NCBI RefSeq assembly: GCF_000346465.2
Contig: NC_034014.1
Span: 28,994,076 to 29,058,075 of the forward strand
Reading direction: 5' to 3'
Source of the DNA: Prunus persica
Lineage: Eukaryota; Streptophyta; Magnoliopsida; Rosales; Rosaceae
DNA: 64,000 nucleotides
The notes under the pieces are model-generated. The model was not told where the DNA came from. It searched no databases and saw nothing but the letters and a program-made list of their open reading frames with translations. The position numbers were made by a program, and so were the translations under genes. Positions 37,201 to 49,809 of this stretch are shown here, piece after piece (position 1 is the stretch's first letter; each line of letters starts with the position of its first letter).

Positions 37201-38581
37201 CAAATTGTTTTTGTTTCAATTCAAGCTCTTTGGCCTGTTCTTGTAACAATTTTTCTTCCGACTCCAAATGCTTTTGGCGTTCTTGAATCATCAAATCAAA
37301 TTGTTTTTGTTTCAATTCAATCTCTTTGGCCTGTTCTTGTAACAACTTGTCTTGTGAATCCAAATCCCTTTGGCGTTTTTGAATCATCAAATCAAATTGT
37401 TTTTGTTTCAATTCAAGCTCCTTGGCCTGTTCTTGTAACAACTTTTCTTGTGAATCCAATTCCTTTTGGCGTTCTTGAATCATCAAATCAAATTGTTTTT
37501 GTTTCAACTCAAGCTCTTTGGCCTGTTTTTCAAGTTGCCTCTCTTTCATTTCAAGTCCATGGGAATGTTCTAGTGCTTCTGAATCCAAATGTTTTTGGCG
37601 TGAGTGAATCAAAATGATTTACTTGCACCTCAACCTCATTGAGGTATTCATTAGCCCTGTTATGAATCAAATTGAGTTCCTCAAATTTTGACTCAACTTG
37701 TTTGTTTCTTAATTCAAACTTCTCAACCCATCCTTCAAGTTCCCTCTCCTTCGATTCAAGTTTACAGGACCATTCCTCCATGGATTTCTTAAGCAAACCA
37801 TAATCTTTCACCTTCAACTCCATTTCCCTGATTGTTTTCTCTCTAGATTGGAGTGAATTAGAGCATTGCACCATTACTTTCTGAATCAGACAAAGTCTCT
37901 CCTTTTTCAGTTTAATTTCTTTGTGACATTCTTCAAGAGATTTACCCGCTGCTTTAACCCCCTCTTGTTTCAAAACCAACACGTTCTTCTCCTTCTCAAC
38001 AGACCCCCTAATCGCATTTAGTTGCCTCCGGTTCAATTCAATATCCTCACGAAAAGCGTTCAACACTCCTTGAGCCCCTGTCACTTCCTCCTCCTTAATC
38101 TCAAGCTCTTTGGACCTCTCTTCCAAACTTTTACGAACCCAACACAATTTCTCAGTGCCCTCTTCGATGCTTTTTTGGATCAAATCACACTTCGTCTCCT
38201 TCTCTTTAACCAATTTCTCAACTTCCACTAGTCGTTTCTCTGTAACATCAACCTCTTTTATTCTCTCTTCTGTCAATCTCTCAATTCCATGTAATTCCTG
38301 GGCTTTGGATTCCATTTTCGAGTGAAAGCTGAAAACTTTCTCTTCCAATTCCTTCTCGCGGTCCTCAAGCTCCTGGTATCGGGCCTGTGGCGAGTTCTGT
38401 TCCAAGTCAAACTGGTCTTGGAGCTCTTGGAACCGGGTCTGGAGCGAGTTACGTTCCGAGTCGAACTCGTCCTGGAGCTTTTGGAATCGGGTGTCAATGT
38501 GACCCAAAAGGCCCTTCCACTGCAGGGCGAGATTGCTCTGCTTCAACTCTGTCCTTTCAGACCTGAGGCTAAATTTTCCAT
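34267..38581 (-). pseudogene. FRIGIDA-like gene copy A, multiply frameshifted
   Basis: Aligned by eye with intact copy B (39664-43991), the same exon plan is present but the frame breaks at least five times. The homologous ATG (38579-38581) is followed by a one-base deficit and a stop 12 codons later. About 17 bp are lost near 37605. One A is missing near 35790 (NPEKLVL region). One base is missing near 35667 (before the HVGLDV equivalent). One extra base sits near 34724 (before ICTFKLID). Remaining pieces still read as family: a coiled coil (37610-38546), four tandem KELELKQKQFDLMIQ-type repeats (37170-37530), FRIGIDA core AMELAADWKAKIKVATENWLE, LGFLQFVAAYGLLSTL, and a short last exon (34267-34491). 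The last exon is far shorter than in B. Confidence 0.88.
37170..37530 (-). repeat. Four ~90-bp tandem coiled-coil repeats in FRIGIDA-like copy A
   Basis: Period about 90 bp (30 residues); each unit encodes EKLLQEQAKELELKQKQFD followed by LMIQ and a short linker. Heptad-like spacing suggests extension of the coiled coil. Copy B has only one related unit. Confidence 0.88.
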
Positions 38582-39663
38582 TTTTCGTCTCCTTCGTCTT
38601 TAAAAGACCCTAAATGTTGTCAACGCCGTGTTAATGGAGAATAAAGACTCAAACTTTAAAAAAGAAAAAAAAAAGAAAAAAAAAAAAGAGAAAACCCTAC
38701 AGTGCCTGTACGTCAGGGACGATTCATTTTCATTTTCTAAAAGAATCCTAAAATCAGATGCTGAAAGAGAGTGAAAGGCTATCAGATAATGACATCACAT
38801 ACCTTGAGTTTGGCGTTTCAGCTTGAAGCTTGAAATAGACGACTGTGGAGGAAGGAGGCCTAGCTTAGCTTCTTCTTCAACACAACGTTCACAAGCTCAG
38901 AGCTCTGTTATGACTAATGGCTCATGCAGATCAGTCTCTACAACTACAAATTGCGCTCTCAAATCCTTACTTCTCGTAAATTCCATCTGAGCCGTTGGTT
39001 TAAAAGTTTGACAAACGGACAGATTAGAAATAAAATCTTATTTGCGTACAGTTATCTGCCACCTGTTTGGCTTGGGATTTTTAGCGCTTAATTAATCTCC
39101 TGTTTGACTTGGGATTTATTTATTTATTTTTGGTTGATAAAGCATCTTTACCAACAAAATAAAAATAAAAAGGATGATATACAATTCAAATTTATTTATT
39201 TTGTTTATAAATAAGATGATGTTAATAAGCCATAATCTTTTGTAGAAGTGAATTAGAGCAGTGAATCAAGACGTTGTATATTAGAGATCTTTGAGTAGTT
39301 TAGAATATTACTTTGTTAAAATAAATAAATAAAAAAACCAGCCCCATCTTTTTTATTTTGAGAAATAAATCATTTCTAGTATTGAGTTAACAGCTACAAA
39401 AAGTTCATAGTATGGCAGCCTTTTGCACAATGTAAATAAAACCTATGATTTAGCATCAAATTAGGAAAAAAGCATTTTATTTGACGACCCCAAGGGTTTG
39501 AACTTTGTACAACAAAACACTTCCCCTAAATGGAAGTAATGCAAACCAGAAAACAAAACAGGCTGGATGCCTACCAAAAGTTGTGCCATAGATGCAATTG
39601 AAGGTCTCTAAAATCAGCACCATAAACTGGTCCTTCAAAGTTTAAATGTGTGGAAGGTTCCTA
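38582..39663. other. Intergenic region between FRIGIDA-like copies A and B
   Basis: Promoter-side flank of copy A at the left, AT-rich sequence, and the 3' flank of copy B at the right. No element recognised. Confidence 0.5.
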
Positions 39664-42600
39664 CTATATTTGATTAGGGTCATAACTATGAGTGTTGGGC
39701 AACAAGTGATGGGAGTGAGGTAGCCCAGCATTCTGCATGGCACTAAAATTAGTGCCGATTTCATGGTCGTTGTTCGCGGCAGCCATACGAAACTGTGCAG
39801 GGTGTCCATAAGTTTCATACAGCAGAGATGATGAACTTAACTCCATGGCACCAAAATTAGCACTGGTCTCATGTTCGTTGGCAACGGCAGCCATACGAAA
39901 CTGTGCAGGTTGTCTGTAATTTTCATACAGCCGAGATGACGAACTTAACTCCACTGCACCAAAATTAGCACCAGTTTCTTGGTTGTTGGCCACCATACCA
40001 AACTTATCTGCACCAGTTTCATGCAGCAGAGATGACGAACTTAACTTCATGGTACCATTAGCACCAATTTGATGGTCGTTGGCAGCCATACCAAACCGCC
40101 CAGGGTGTCCATAGTTTTCATAGAGCTGAGACGAGTCACTGTTGAAAGTTGGCAATGCATAAGGTCTAGGAAAAACTGCTAGAGGTGTCGGATAACTTAT
40201 ATTTTGACGTTTCTCTGGTGGTTGAAACTTGGGGGCAGAAGTGCTAGTACTACGCTTCTTCCTTTCTTCATGTTCTCGTGGTCCCAACTTCGAGGTAAAA
40301 GATATCTGTAGAGGTCTCCAACACTCCTTTAGTTTTCCCAGCTGAAGAATTTCTGACTCGATGTCCTTGGATGGGTATTCAGACTCAAGATTGTAATCTT
40401 TGATGCATTGAATCACAGCTCTAAGATCAGCTATTTGGTCTTTTACAACAGTATCCTGTGAGGAAAAATAACACTTGGTAGATGTATATTTACACTGAGA
40501 ATGATCCTAGATTTAACTATTTAAGAAGCGTTATTTGATGTCCAAAATAAATGTACCTTTTCATTTTGTGCTTTTTTTTCCATCCATTTTGTCCAGTACG
40601 ACTTCCTTGCATCTTCCACATATTCTTTTAGGAGTCGTACTGGCGGGAACTTGTCAACTACCTCGAAGGTGCAAATAAATCTAACAGCCTCAATCAGTTG
40701 CTTCCTTTCAATAAGATTCTGAATAAAATCTGCAACATGTAAAAGAAAATTGCAGGATTGATCAAATTGCTCCAGATAAGTTTCAAAAGGAGAATTACAC
40801 AGTATCACCAAGCAAACGTAAAGAGGTTAATGTTAGAGGTATAGCTCAGTTGGTTGAGCTTTTCCACCTTCACCCATGTGGGCATAAGTTCGAAAACTCC
40901 CAGGCACCTAATGAATATTTGTGTAAACCCCCCTCCCCCAATCGCTTGTACTAAAAAAGAAAAGAAAAAAAAAGCATAAAGAAGAGAAAACATATGTAGG
41001 GTGGAAAAGAAGAAATCAGAACACAATACTAAATAGAGGACACAGAATGCCAGTGATGTAAGAGGACATTGTTCTTGTCAAACTAAATATCAAACCAATC
41101 AAAAGATAATTTGCGGAGATTTACTGAGCTTCAGAACCACAGTTATAAAACGTTCACTTAAAAATATATAATATATTCCAACAAGATCAGTCTGTAATAA
41201 ACAATATCTTACATAACCTCATTGTACATTTCCATAATTATATCGACTCATGAAGTTTATCATAGGTTTATCAATCACGTTCACACCATTTGCTAATATT
41301 CGGCCCATTAACTTCTTAAGGCAGTATACCAACCCCAAGCTATCACCCCAGCACTATGTACATAAGAATGGCATCTAGGACACTCATAATTACAAACACC
41401 AATAGCCAAAATATTGTGAACTGCAGATTAATGTAGTGGAACACAAACATCACACTATGAAAGCCAATTTTCAAGAAACTTACCAGGGATCTTATCAGAA
41501 AAACCAAGCATTTGATGTAATTCTAGGGCCTGTTTATGCTGAGAAATCATGCCAAGAAGCTTTAAAATTTCATCTCCATTCAAGAAAGAAAGCAATCCAT
41601 ATGTAGCTATAAACTGCAGAAAAGAAAAAATCTCCAGTGAATTTTCAGAATCAGATCTCAGTCTTTCTTTCCACTGAACTGCTAGCTCTATTGCATCTTC
41701 TTTCACATGATCTCTAACATGCGGTAAGACTTTCATCAGCTCCTTCAACAGGGGAATGTGGATCTTCATGAGAGTTGCTTCAAAACCAACATCTCCTTTT
41801 TTCCAATATTGATCAAGAGATGTTTTCATCAGGTTCAAAACAAGTTTTTCTGGGTTGAATGACATTCGTAGAGCATCAAACATTTCGTTTTGTACTAAAT
41901 TATATCCACTTAAATGCTCTTTTATACACCCCTGCAAATTCCTTTCAGCTGTGGTGGCGCTTGGTTGAAAATTTGGAGAAGGAGAAGTTGCTACATTTCT
42001 GACTTGTGAGGATTCTGGTTCCTCTGTTTTAACAGGGAATGAAAGGGTGCTACCTGCTATGCAATTGCAAAAAGAAACACAGAAAAGGAAATGCATTGGT
42101 TAGTAAGCAAATAATTTCGACTTTAATATATCAAAAGAAATTTACAGGATTATGTGCCACTATTGACTTAACAAGGGTAAGAAATATGATAAATAACCCA
42201 TATGATTCTTCAAACATTGAGAATTTAATTAGAAGATCAAGTTTGGGGCAGTGTACTCTAGAGAATTGTACTACAAGTGTGGGTGTGTATATATTCAGAA
42301 ACAAGAGAGTATTATACCAATAAGAAACTCAGATATAACTATGAAAAATAAATATAAAAGAGCTTACCAGGTGTCTTATTTGTGATGCCAAGGGCCTGGG
42401 ATAGGTCAGTTGCATCTTCCGGTTGAGTAACTACAGCAAGAAGACTTTGAAGCTCCCTCGCATCATAAGTAGAGGTCAACTCAAACGCAGTAAGAAGCCA
42501 CAAAAAACCTAAAACCTCCAAGACATTCTCAGCCGCCACTGTCATCTTATCCTTCCAATCAGCTGCCAACTTAATTGCTTTTTCTCTCACCTGATGATTA

Positions 42601-43991
42601 ATCTGTGGTGACAACCTCTTTAACTCCTGCAACAGAAGAACACAACTCCTTCTAATAACTGTCAGATCAAAATCAAATTTCATTTTGTCCACGGCCGAAT
42701 TTGAAGGGTAAAACTCTTCCATTGCATCTAAAACCAATTCTGCTGGGTCTGATGATGCTTTAAGATGAGCAGACATTTCGCTAGACAATAAAGCAATTCT
42801 CTTCAAATGCTCATTCATGAGCAACAACAAGCATCTACCATCCCTATTGATGCTAGATTGATTACTTGCAGAAGAAGGAATAGTGGCAATGTTAGCATGG
42901 GTATATTCCAGAGTTTGGGTGTGTTCTTTGGTGGATTTTCGAATTGAATTGATTTGCTGTTGTTTCAATTCAAGTTCTCTGGTCCATTGCTCCAGTTTCC
43001 TCTCTCTCTTTTCAAGACCATTGGAGCATTCTTGTAATGACTTTTCTTGTGAATCCAAATGCTTCCCACATTCTTGTATCAACTGTTCAAGCGAATCTAA
43101 ATGGTTTTCTTTCAACTGAACCTCATTGAGGCAATCAGTCACCCCCTTTTCAATCAGACTAAGTTCCTCAACTTTTGACTCAAATTGTTTCTCTTTCAAT
43201 TCAAGTTTACAGAACAACTCCTCCATTGATTTCTTATGCAAAGAAAAATCTTTCACTTTCAAATCCATTCCCCTAATTATTTTATCTTTCGATTCGATTG
43301 TCTTAGAGAATTCCACTATCGATTTCTGAATCAATCCAAGTTTCTCCTTTTTCAATTTCATCTCCTTGTCACATTCATCAACCAATCTTCGTGCTTCTTT
43401 AATTTTCTCTTCTTTCAAAGCAAATATTTTGTTCTGCTTCTCAATTGACCCCAAAATCTCATTTAGTTGCCTCTCCTTCAACTGAATGTCCTCAGAGTAC
43501 TTGTTTAAAAGTCTTTGAACCTCTCTTAATTCCTTCTCCTTAGACTCAACAAACTTTGACTTCTCTTCTACTGTTTTCTCATACCAATTCAATTTACTTG
43601 TTCCCCAATTAATACTTTTTCCAATAGAATAATACTCTTTCTCCTTCTCTCCAACCCATCTCTGAACATCCGAAAATCGCTTCTCCTTAACAGAAATCTC
43701 TTCATCATGCTCTTTAATCAATAACTGAAGAGAGCGCAAGTGCTCCGTGCCCGATTCGACCTCTTTTAATTTCTCTTCAATCAACCTCTCAATTCCATGC
43801 AATTCGTTGGCTTTTGCTTGCACTTGGTTCTCTAAGACCCCCATTTGCTTCTCGTGATCCTGTACCTCTTGCAATCTGGTGAGGAGCCCATTCCGGAAGG
43901 AATCAAAATAGTCCAAAAGGTCCTTCAATGGCAGGGCGAGCTTCCTCTGCTTCAACTCTAATTCTTCCAAGTTGAAAGCTTTCTTATCCAT
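39664..43991 (-). CDS. FRIGIDA-like protein, intact copy B
   Basis: Four exons (42368-43991, 41484-42056, 40557-40729, 39664-40455) join in phase to 1053 residues starting [19 protein letters not shown]. Residues 1-370 are almost entirely coiled coil. A first, truncated FRIGIDA-type unit lies at about 395-541 ([40 protein letters not shown]). A complete second unit lies in exons 2-3 ([80 protein letters not shown]). The last exon ([20 protein letters not shown]) ends in a Gln/Ser/Tyr-rich tail with repeats around FRMAA and ELSSSS. FRIGIDA relatives scaffold chromatin complexes that set FLC-type flowering genes; a role in flowering here is inference. Exon 2 begins at a TAGCAG double acceptor, so an isoform lacking one residue is possible. 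Confidence 0.92.
40834..40975 (+). mobile_element. tRNA-derived SINE in intron 2 of FRIGIDA-like copy B
   Basis: Box A TAGCTCAGTTGG at 40842-40853, a box B-like AGTTCGAAAAC at 40887-40897, and an A-rich tail at 40952-40973 preceded by TTGTGTAAACCCCC. The corresponding introns of copies A and C lack it (their sequence runs from GTTACTAT directly to AGAAAATGC), which shows it is an insertion specific to B. Target duplication not clear. Confidence 0.75.
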
Positions 43992-46963
43992 TGTTGGGCT
44001 GCTTCTCCTGTAAAAGGACCAAACTTGTTACAGACGACGTGGTGGTAGAATACAAAGAGTAAGAAAAGTAGAAGCAAATTAGAAAGAAAAGCCTAGTGCC
44101 TAGTTTCCAAAACCCTAAAACAGAGTAACAGGGTAGAGCAGAGAAAGCATTGTGGGTGGAATCATTGCCACTTTCAAGTGGTAAAAAGCAGAAAAGCAGA
44201 AAACCCTAATATGGCTAAGCCTAAGCCCTGCAGAGAAGATTCATTTTCTGAAAACCCTAAAACAGAGGAGACGAGATTGAAAGAGAGAATGAGGGTCTTA
44301 TTCGACAAACCTTGGGTTGGGTTTTTTAAGATTTTCTCTTGCAATGGAGTTATGGAGTTATGGAGCAAGTAGGCCAAGCTGCTTCTTCTTCTTCTTCTTC
44401 TTCAACCTCAAGCGTCTCCAAGGTTGTAATTTTCTCAAGCTCACAAGGTTCTTCTCGCTTGTCCTCAAGCTCAAAGCACTGCCGTTCAACTTTCTGTAGC
44501 ATGCAATAAAGGCCATGTCTTTCGAATGACATTTGGACATTAACCAATGTACAATGGTCATGTCTTCAAACGTCGCCACGTATCCATCTGTCGATCGCTT
44601 TTCTCCTCTTTTTACGGCGATTGTTTAATGTTGCCTAGTGTTCAGTTCAAATGACATTTCGAACATGTAAAGCTCATGGTTGTTTTACGGCAGTGAAACC
44701 CATATCGAAAAATTAAGAGTTGGTTTGGTGTTCTACTAAAAAAAAATGAAATAAAAAATATGATTCTTTTGTGTGACAAAAAAAAAAAAAGAAAGAGTTT
44801 TCAAATATTAATTTTAAGATTTTAAAACTTATTTGATATTAAAATTTTTAATTATTTTAAAATTATAAAACTTTGAACTCAAAATCGAGTAAACTAGGCA
44901 TGGAAATAACGTTTTTCACCTACCTCAAGAGTCAAGATATAAAAAAACCCACTCAAAAAACGTTTCAAAAACCCATCACTTGGATTAGCTAGAGAGAGAG
45001 AAACAACTGTGAAAAATAAATTTTATCAAACACGAATAATGGACTTTGAACTCACAAATTATTTTTCAGTTTAAAAAAATGAGTCCAAGATGGGCTAATG
45101 GTAAGTTGGCATACTCCGCCCATGACCAATAAAAAAATGCAAAAAAAAAAAAAATCATTAATCATGGGAGTCATCAGTAATTTCATACGACATGTCGCTA
45201 GAAAGGCTATCACTACTGGACTAATACAACAGGATGGCCCAATTTCGACAAAAAAAAAAAACAAGGATGGGCCAATGTGAATTGAAAGTGAGGACACGCG
45301 GCCAAGTCCAGGGTCGAGGTAATTCAGCAAACCAATCCAGTCCACTAACTCTACAAATTCTAAATTATAATACAAAAGGAAACGACATCGTATGAAGAAG
45401 AAAACCTTCTTATAAGGCGCCTGATCTCGCAAATGATAAAACGTTAACCCTCGGGCCCTCAGAGTCCCAAGCGAGAGTGAGAGCAGATCTGAGAAAATGA
45501 GAGATGAGAAACACAGAGAAGGTCTGGAAATCCTAACAATGGCATTGGCTCTGTGATCGGAGCCTCGTTGTAGATCAGAGAGTTGAGCGTGAAGAAAGAG
45601 AGAGACGGCGGGGCATGAAGAAAAGCTCCTCAAATGCGATTCTTGTTTTGCGAGGTTTACGCCTCGATGTCCGCCATTGATCCACGATCGGATCCGTTCA
45701 AGAGCTCACCGTTGAAATCGCGTAGTAATTAACACCAAGACCAGAGATCTGATGGGGTTAGGTATGGGGGTTCCAGGACCCGTCAAAGTTGATTTTGAAA
45801 TTTAGGGTTTACTTAGGTTTATGGTTTACGGAGATCATTGTTTTTTATTTGATGGAGCGACATGCCTGAGGAATTAATTAGTAGGTTGGTCTTTAATTCA
45901 AAGCATTAATGCGTTCGCTGTTTGCTTCCATTCCAGGTACACTCCCTGGCAGCTTGCTCAAGATGCGATAGGGTGCGATGTGGATTGATAGAGGCACTGA
46001 CAGCGGGCCTTCCCTTATCTTTAAGGTTTTACTCCTTACTCATTCAAGCATGTGGATGTATGTTTTTTATTTTGTAAGATATCATTTTTTGTTTTTAAAT
46101 GGAAACAAAATGAACAAAAATAAGTGTCCTGAGACAAATAGCATAGTATTTTTGAAAAGTTGAACGATATATCTGACAAAAACAAAATTGGCACGCATTA
46201 TGGGAGCGCTTTGAAATAGCATATTTTTGTTGAATGATATATTCTGATATGAGGGAGTGGGGGACGGTATCTTACATATGGAATCGGGACATTGTGACAT
46301 TACATCAGTGATACACGGTGGCGTGGTGAATTTAAAAGTAATCATTTGTAGCAATATCGGATGGTCTAATAACCATGCATAACTAGACTGTTCAACAACT
46401 TGATGTTCCGACAAAATGAGAACATCAGATGATGGGGTTTCTCTAACTTTCAATCTAACATGAGGTGGAAGACATTAGAACGTGAAAAATCATAAATGGG
46501 TTAGTGCATTATTCAAATATTGTCGCACACAGTGTTCTAGGCAATGTCAGTAATCTGAGTGTTTTAATTAGACTCTCCCCTTCTCAACTTTTCAAGTTAG
46601 GATGAGACTGCAAGGAGTCTCAGAAGTTCTCAGTATTTGCTTTTGCATCTATGCACCCAAGCAATGTTTATAGGTTATTACCATGGAAATAACATTTGAA
46701 GCAGTAAATTTCATAGAACTAAAATTTATCTGCCCACATTGTCAAATATATACTGAGGATAGATTGGCAGTTATAAACTTAGAAATCTATTCAGTCTCTC
46801 TCTCTGGGGTTCTGTTATATTTCCTAGTTGTAGTTGGTACTTATCAAGCTTAATTTGATATCATTTCTCACAGTAGCTGTTTATCATTCATTTTTTGTTA
46901 TCTGCTGTTGACAATACCTTTGGATTGTGTAAAAGCTGGAAGATATATAACATATATAATTTT
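43992..46963. other. Upstream region of copy B and unassigned GC-rich stretch
   Basis: 44000-44400 is the promoter/leader of copy B. 45400-45790 is GC-richer, with purine-rich leader-like sequence ending in a possible donor TAG|GTATGG (45760s) on the + strand; it looks like a 5' exon, but I cannot link it to a coding sequence before the palindrome at 46964. 45900-46963 is AT-rich without recognisable exons. Confidence 0.4.
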
Positions 46964-49809
46964 TGTTTTAATTGTATTTCCTTGTATTGGCAGGGATTCT
47001 TTTTGGTAGTAAAATTTTGTTTAAAATGAAGTTATGAATATGCAAATGTAGTAATAGAGTATTTTAAAATGTTTCTTGAGGATGTTGTGTTCTGGTTTGT
47101 GATCTTTAACATTCAGTGGTTATCACACACCAAATGTTCTTCCTATGACTTGCAGCAGTTCTATGTTCTTTGTTGTTATTGACGTAACAAACTGTTCTTC
47201 CCATCATTCCCACTTGTTTGTCCATAATTTCAAGACATTATTCGTTCCTGAAATGCCAGCGCTGGAGTCTATTACTGTTTGATGTTTCTTCTAGAGACGT
47301 GCAATAATGTTTTTTGTTACTTTGTTCGTTAGTGTGACGCTTTCTTATGTTTGTTTGTTTGTTACTTTATTATCTGGTTCATTTCCGTCTTATTTCATTT
47401 GTTATTATTTCTGATGGTTCTAATTTTTTTATTAATTGTTTAACTGTTTTTTTCCCAGGATATCTAAAACCAGAGGCTACGAGGATTTCGCCTCAAATTT
47501 CCTTTTTGTTTTTTTAACTAATTTGATCTAATTTTAATCAAAACAAGTCTGTATAATATCAATTCTTTTATTTGAGTGATGCGGATTGTAGTTTTTACTT
47601 GGATTGTGTGCATGGTTTTCTTTTTCTTTTGTTAGCCACTTGGAACATAGGTTTGGCCCAAAGATCTGTTGGATCTATATTTCAGACCCGCAATACTAAA
47701 TTGGGCCAATGAATGGCCCATATTCGATCAAAAAGGCCCACTAGAAAGCCCATAAAGGTAATGGGCTGAAGCGCTACTAAACGACAAAGTAGGCCCAATG
47801 TGGGGCCAATAAAAATGAAAGTAGGCCCAATGTGGGCCAATAAACGTGAAAGTAGGCCCAATGAGGGGCCACTAAACTAAAAATTAAGCCCAAAGTAGGG
47901 TCACAAGAAGACAAAAAGGCCCTCATAAAGGATCAGTAAACGACAAAAGAGGCCGATGATGGTCACTAACAGACAAAAAAAGCCCAATAGAAGGCCACTA
48001 AACGACAAAACAGGCCCATGAAGACCTTGAAACAACATGATAGGCCCTATAAAGTGTCACTAAATGACAAACTAGGCCCAATAAAGTGTCACTAAACGAC
48101 AAATTAGGCCCAATAAAGTGTCACTAAACGACAAACCAGGCCCAATAAAGTGTCACTAAACGACAAACTAGGCCCAATGAAGAAACACTAAATGACAAAT
48201 TAGGCCCAATGAAGGACAACTAAACGACAAAAGAGGCCCAAAAGGCCCACACTAAACGACAAACTAGGCCCGAGGAAACACTAAACGACAAATTCGGCCC
48301 TATGAGGAACAACTAAACGACAAAAGAGGCCAAAAACACTAAACGACAAAATAGGCCAAAGATAGAACACTAAACGACAAATTAGGCCCTATGAGCACGC
48401 TAAACGACAAAATTACCTAATTTGTCGTTTATGGATCCTTACTTGGGCCTATTTTGTCGTTTAGCGTTCTTTCTTTGGGCCTATTTTGTCGTTTAGTGTT
48501 TTCTTATTGGGCCTATTTTGTCGTTTAGCGTTCTGCATTGGGCCTAATTTGTCGTTTAGTGTTTTCTTATTGGGCCTAGTTTGTTGTTTAGTGGTACCTT
48601 TTTGGGCCTCTTTTGTCATTTAGTGTTGCTTCATTGGGCCTAATTTGTCGTTTAGCGTCTCTTCTATGGGCCTAATGTGTCATTTAGTGACACTTTATTG
48701 GGCCTATTTTGTTGTTTTAAGTACATCATTGGGCCTATTTTGTCGTTTATTAATCCTTTATGAGTTCTTTTTTATCGTTTTGTGACCCTACTATGGGCTT
48801 AATTTGTATTTTATTGGCACTCCTTTGGGCCTATTTTGAGGTTTATTGGCTCTTCATTGGGCCCGTTATCCTTATGGGCTTTCTAGTGGGCCTTTTTGAT
48901 CGCTTATGGGCTATTGATTAGCCCAATTTAGTATTGCGGGTCTAAAGTATCGATCCAACAAATCTTTGGGCCTAATCTATGTTCCAATGGCTAACAAAAG
49001 AAAAAGAAAACCATGCATACAATGCAAGTAAAAACTACAATCCGCATCACTCAAATAAAAGAATTGATATTATACAGACTTGTTTTGATTGAAATTAGAT
49101 CAAATTAGTCAAAAAAACAAAAAGGAAATTTGAGGCGAAATCTCATAGCCTTTGGTTTTAGATATCCTGGGAAAAAAACAGTTAAACAATTAATAAAACA
49201 CTTAGAACCATCAGAAATAATAACAATTGGAATAAGACGGAAATAAAACAGATGGTCAGTGTGCAAAATAATAAGTTGAACCGAAGCATAACTACTGAAT
49301 GTGCAAGTGTACGATACAACAAACAAACATAAGAAAGCGTCACACTAACGAACGAACTAACAAAAAACATCATTGCCCGTCTCTAGATGAAACATCAATC
49401 CTCAAAAATTACCTACAAAATAAAAGGCTAACAGTAACAGACTCCAGCGCTGGCATTTCAGGAATGAATGTCTTTAAAATGTGTACAAACTCGAAAGCTA
49501 GCAATATAAAAGGATATCAACAAAACCATAGAATAAAAAAAAATTAGCGTTAAAATGCAACAAGTGGGAATGATGGGAAGAACAGTTTGTTATGTCAATA
49601 ACAAAAAAGAACATAGAACTACTGCAGCTCATAGGACGAACATTTGGTGTGTGATAACCACTGAATGTTAAAGATCGCAAACCAGAACACAACATCCTGA
49701 AGAAACATTTTAAAATACTCTATTACTACATTTGTATATTCATAACTTCATTTTAAACAACATTTACCAAAAAGAATACCTGCCAATACACGGAAATACA
49801 ATTAAAACA
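46964..49809. repeat. 2.85-kb nearly spacer-free palindrome (foldback element)
   Basis: Left arm 46964-48415 and right arm 48418-49809 are reverse complements with indels. Outer ends TGTTTTAATTGTATTTCC / GGAAATACAATTAAAACA match. Mid-arm blocks such as CTGTTCTTCCCATCATTCCC and GGCAGGGATTCTTTTTGGTA recur inverted. The dyad centre lies at 48416-48417 between TAAACGACAAAATTA and TAATTTGTCGTTTA, leaving a loop of about two bases. The right arm has about 60 extra bases near 49250-49310 relative to the left. No transposase-like ORF. No clear target duplication at the arm ends (TATAATTTT against GTCTATTTT), so the insertion mechanism is unproven. A transcript across it would form a hairpin of roughly 1.4 kb. 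Confidence 0.92.
47765..48890. repeat. ~32-bp tandem repeat array filling the palindrome centre
   Basis: The left half repeats CACTAAACGACAAA followed by a spacer ending TAGGCCCAATAAAGTG; the right half is its reverse complement (TTTGTCGTTTAGTG, TTGGGCCTA). Roughly 20 units on the left and 15 on the right by eye, with spacer length varying between units. Flanked on both sides by GGCCCAAAGAT / ATCTTTGGGCC-type sequence near 47656 and 48962. Confidence 0.9.

Noticed and set aside
40834..40910. Possible tRNA gene
   Set aside because: Box A is perfect, but stems do not form and an A-rich tail follows; it is a SINE.
47765..48890. CRISPR-like array of regular repeats
   Set aside because: Plant nuclear context, spacers are themselves repeated and the array is inverted at its centre.
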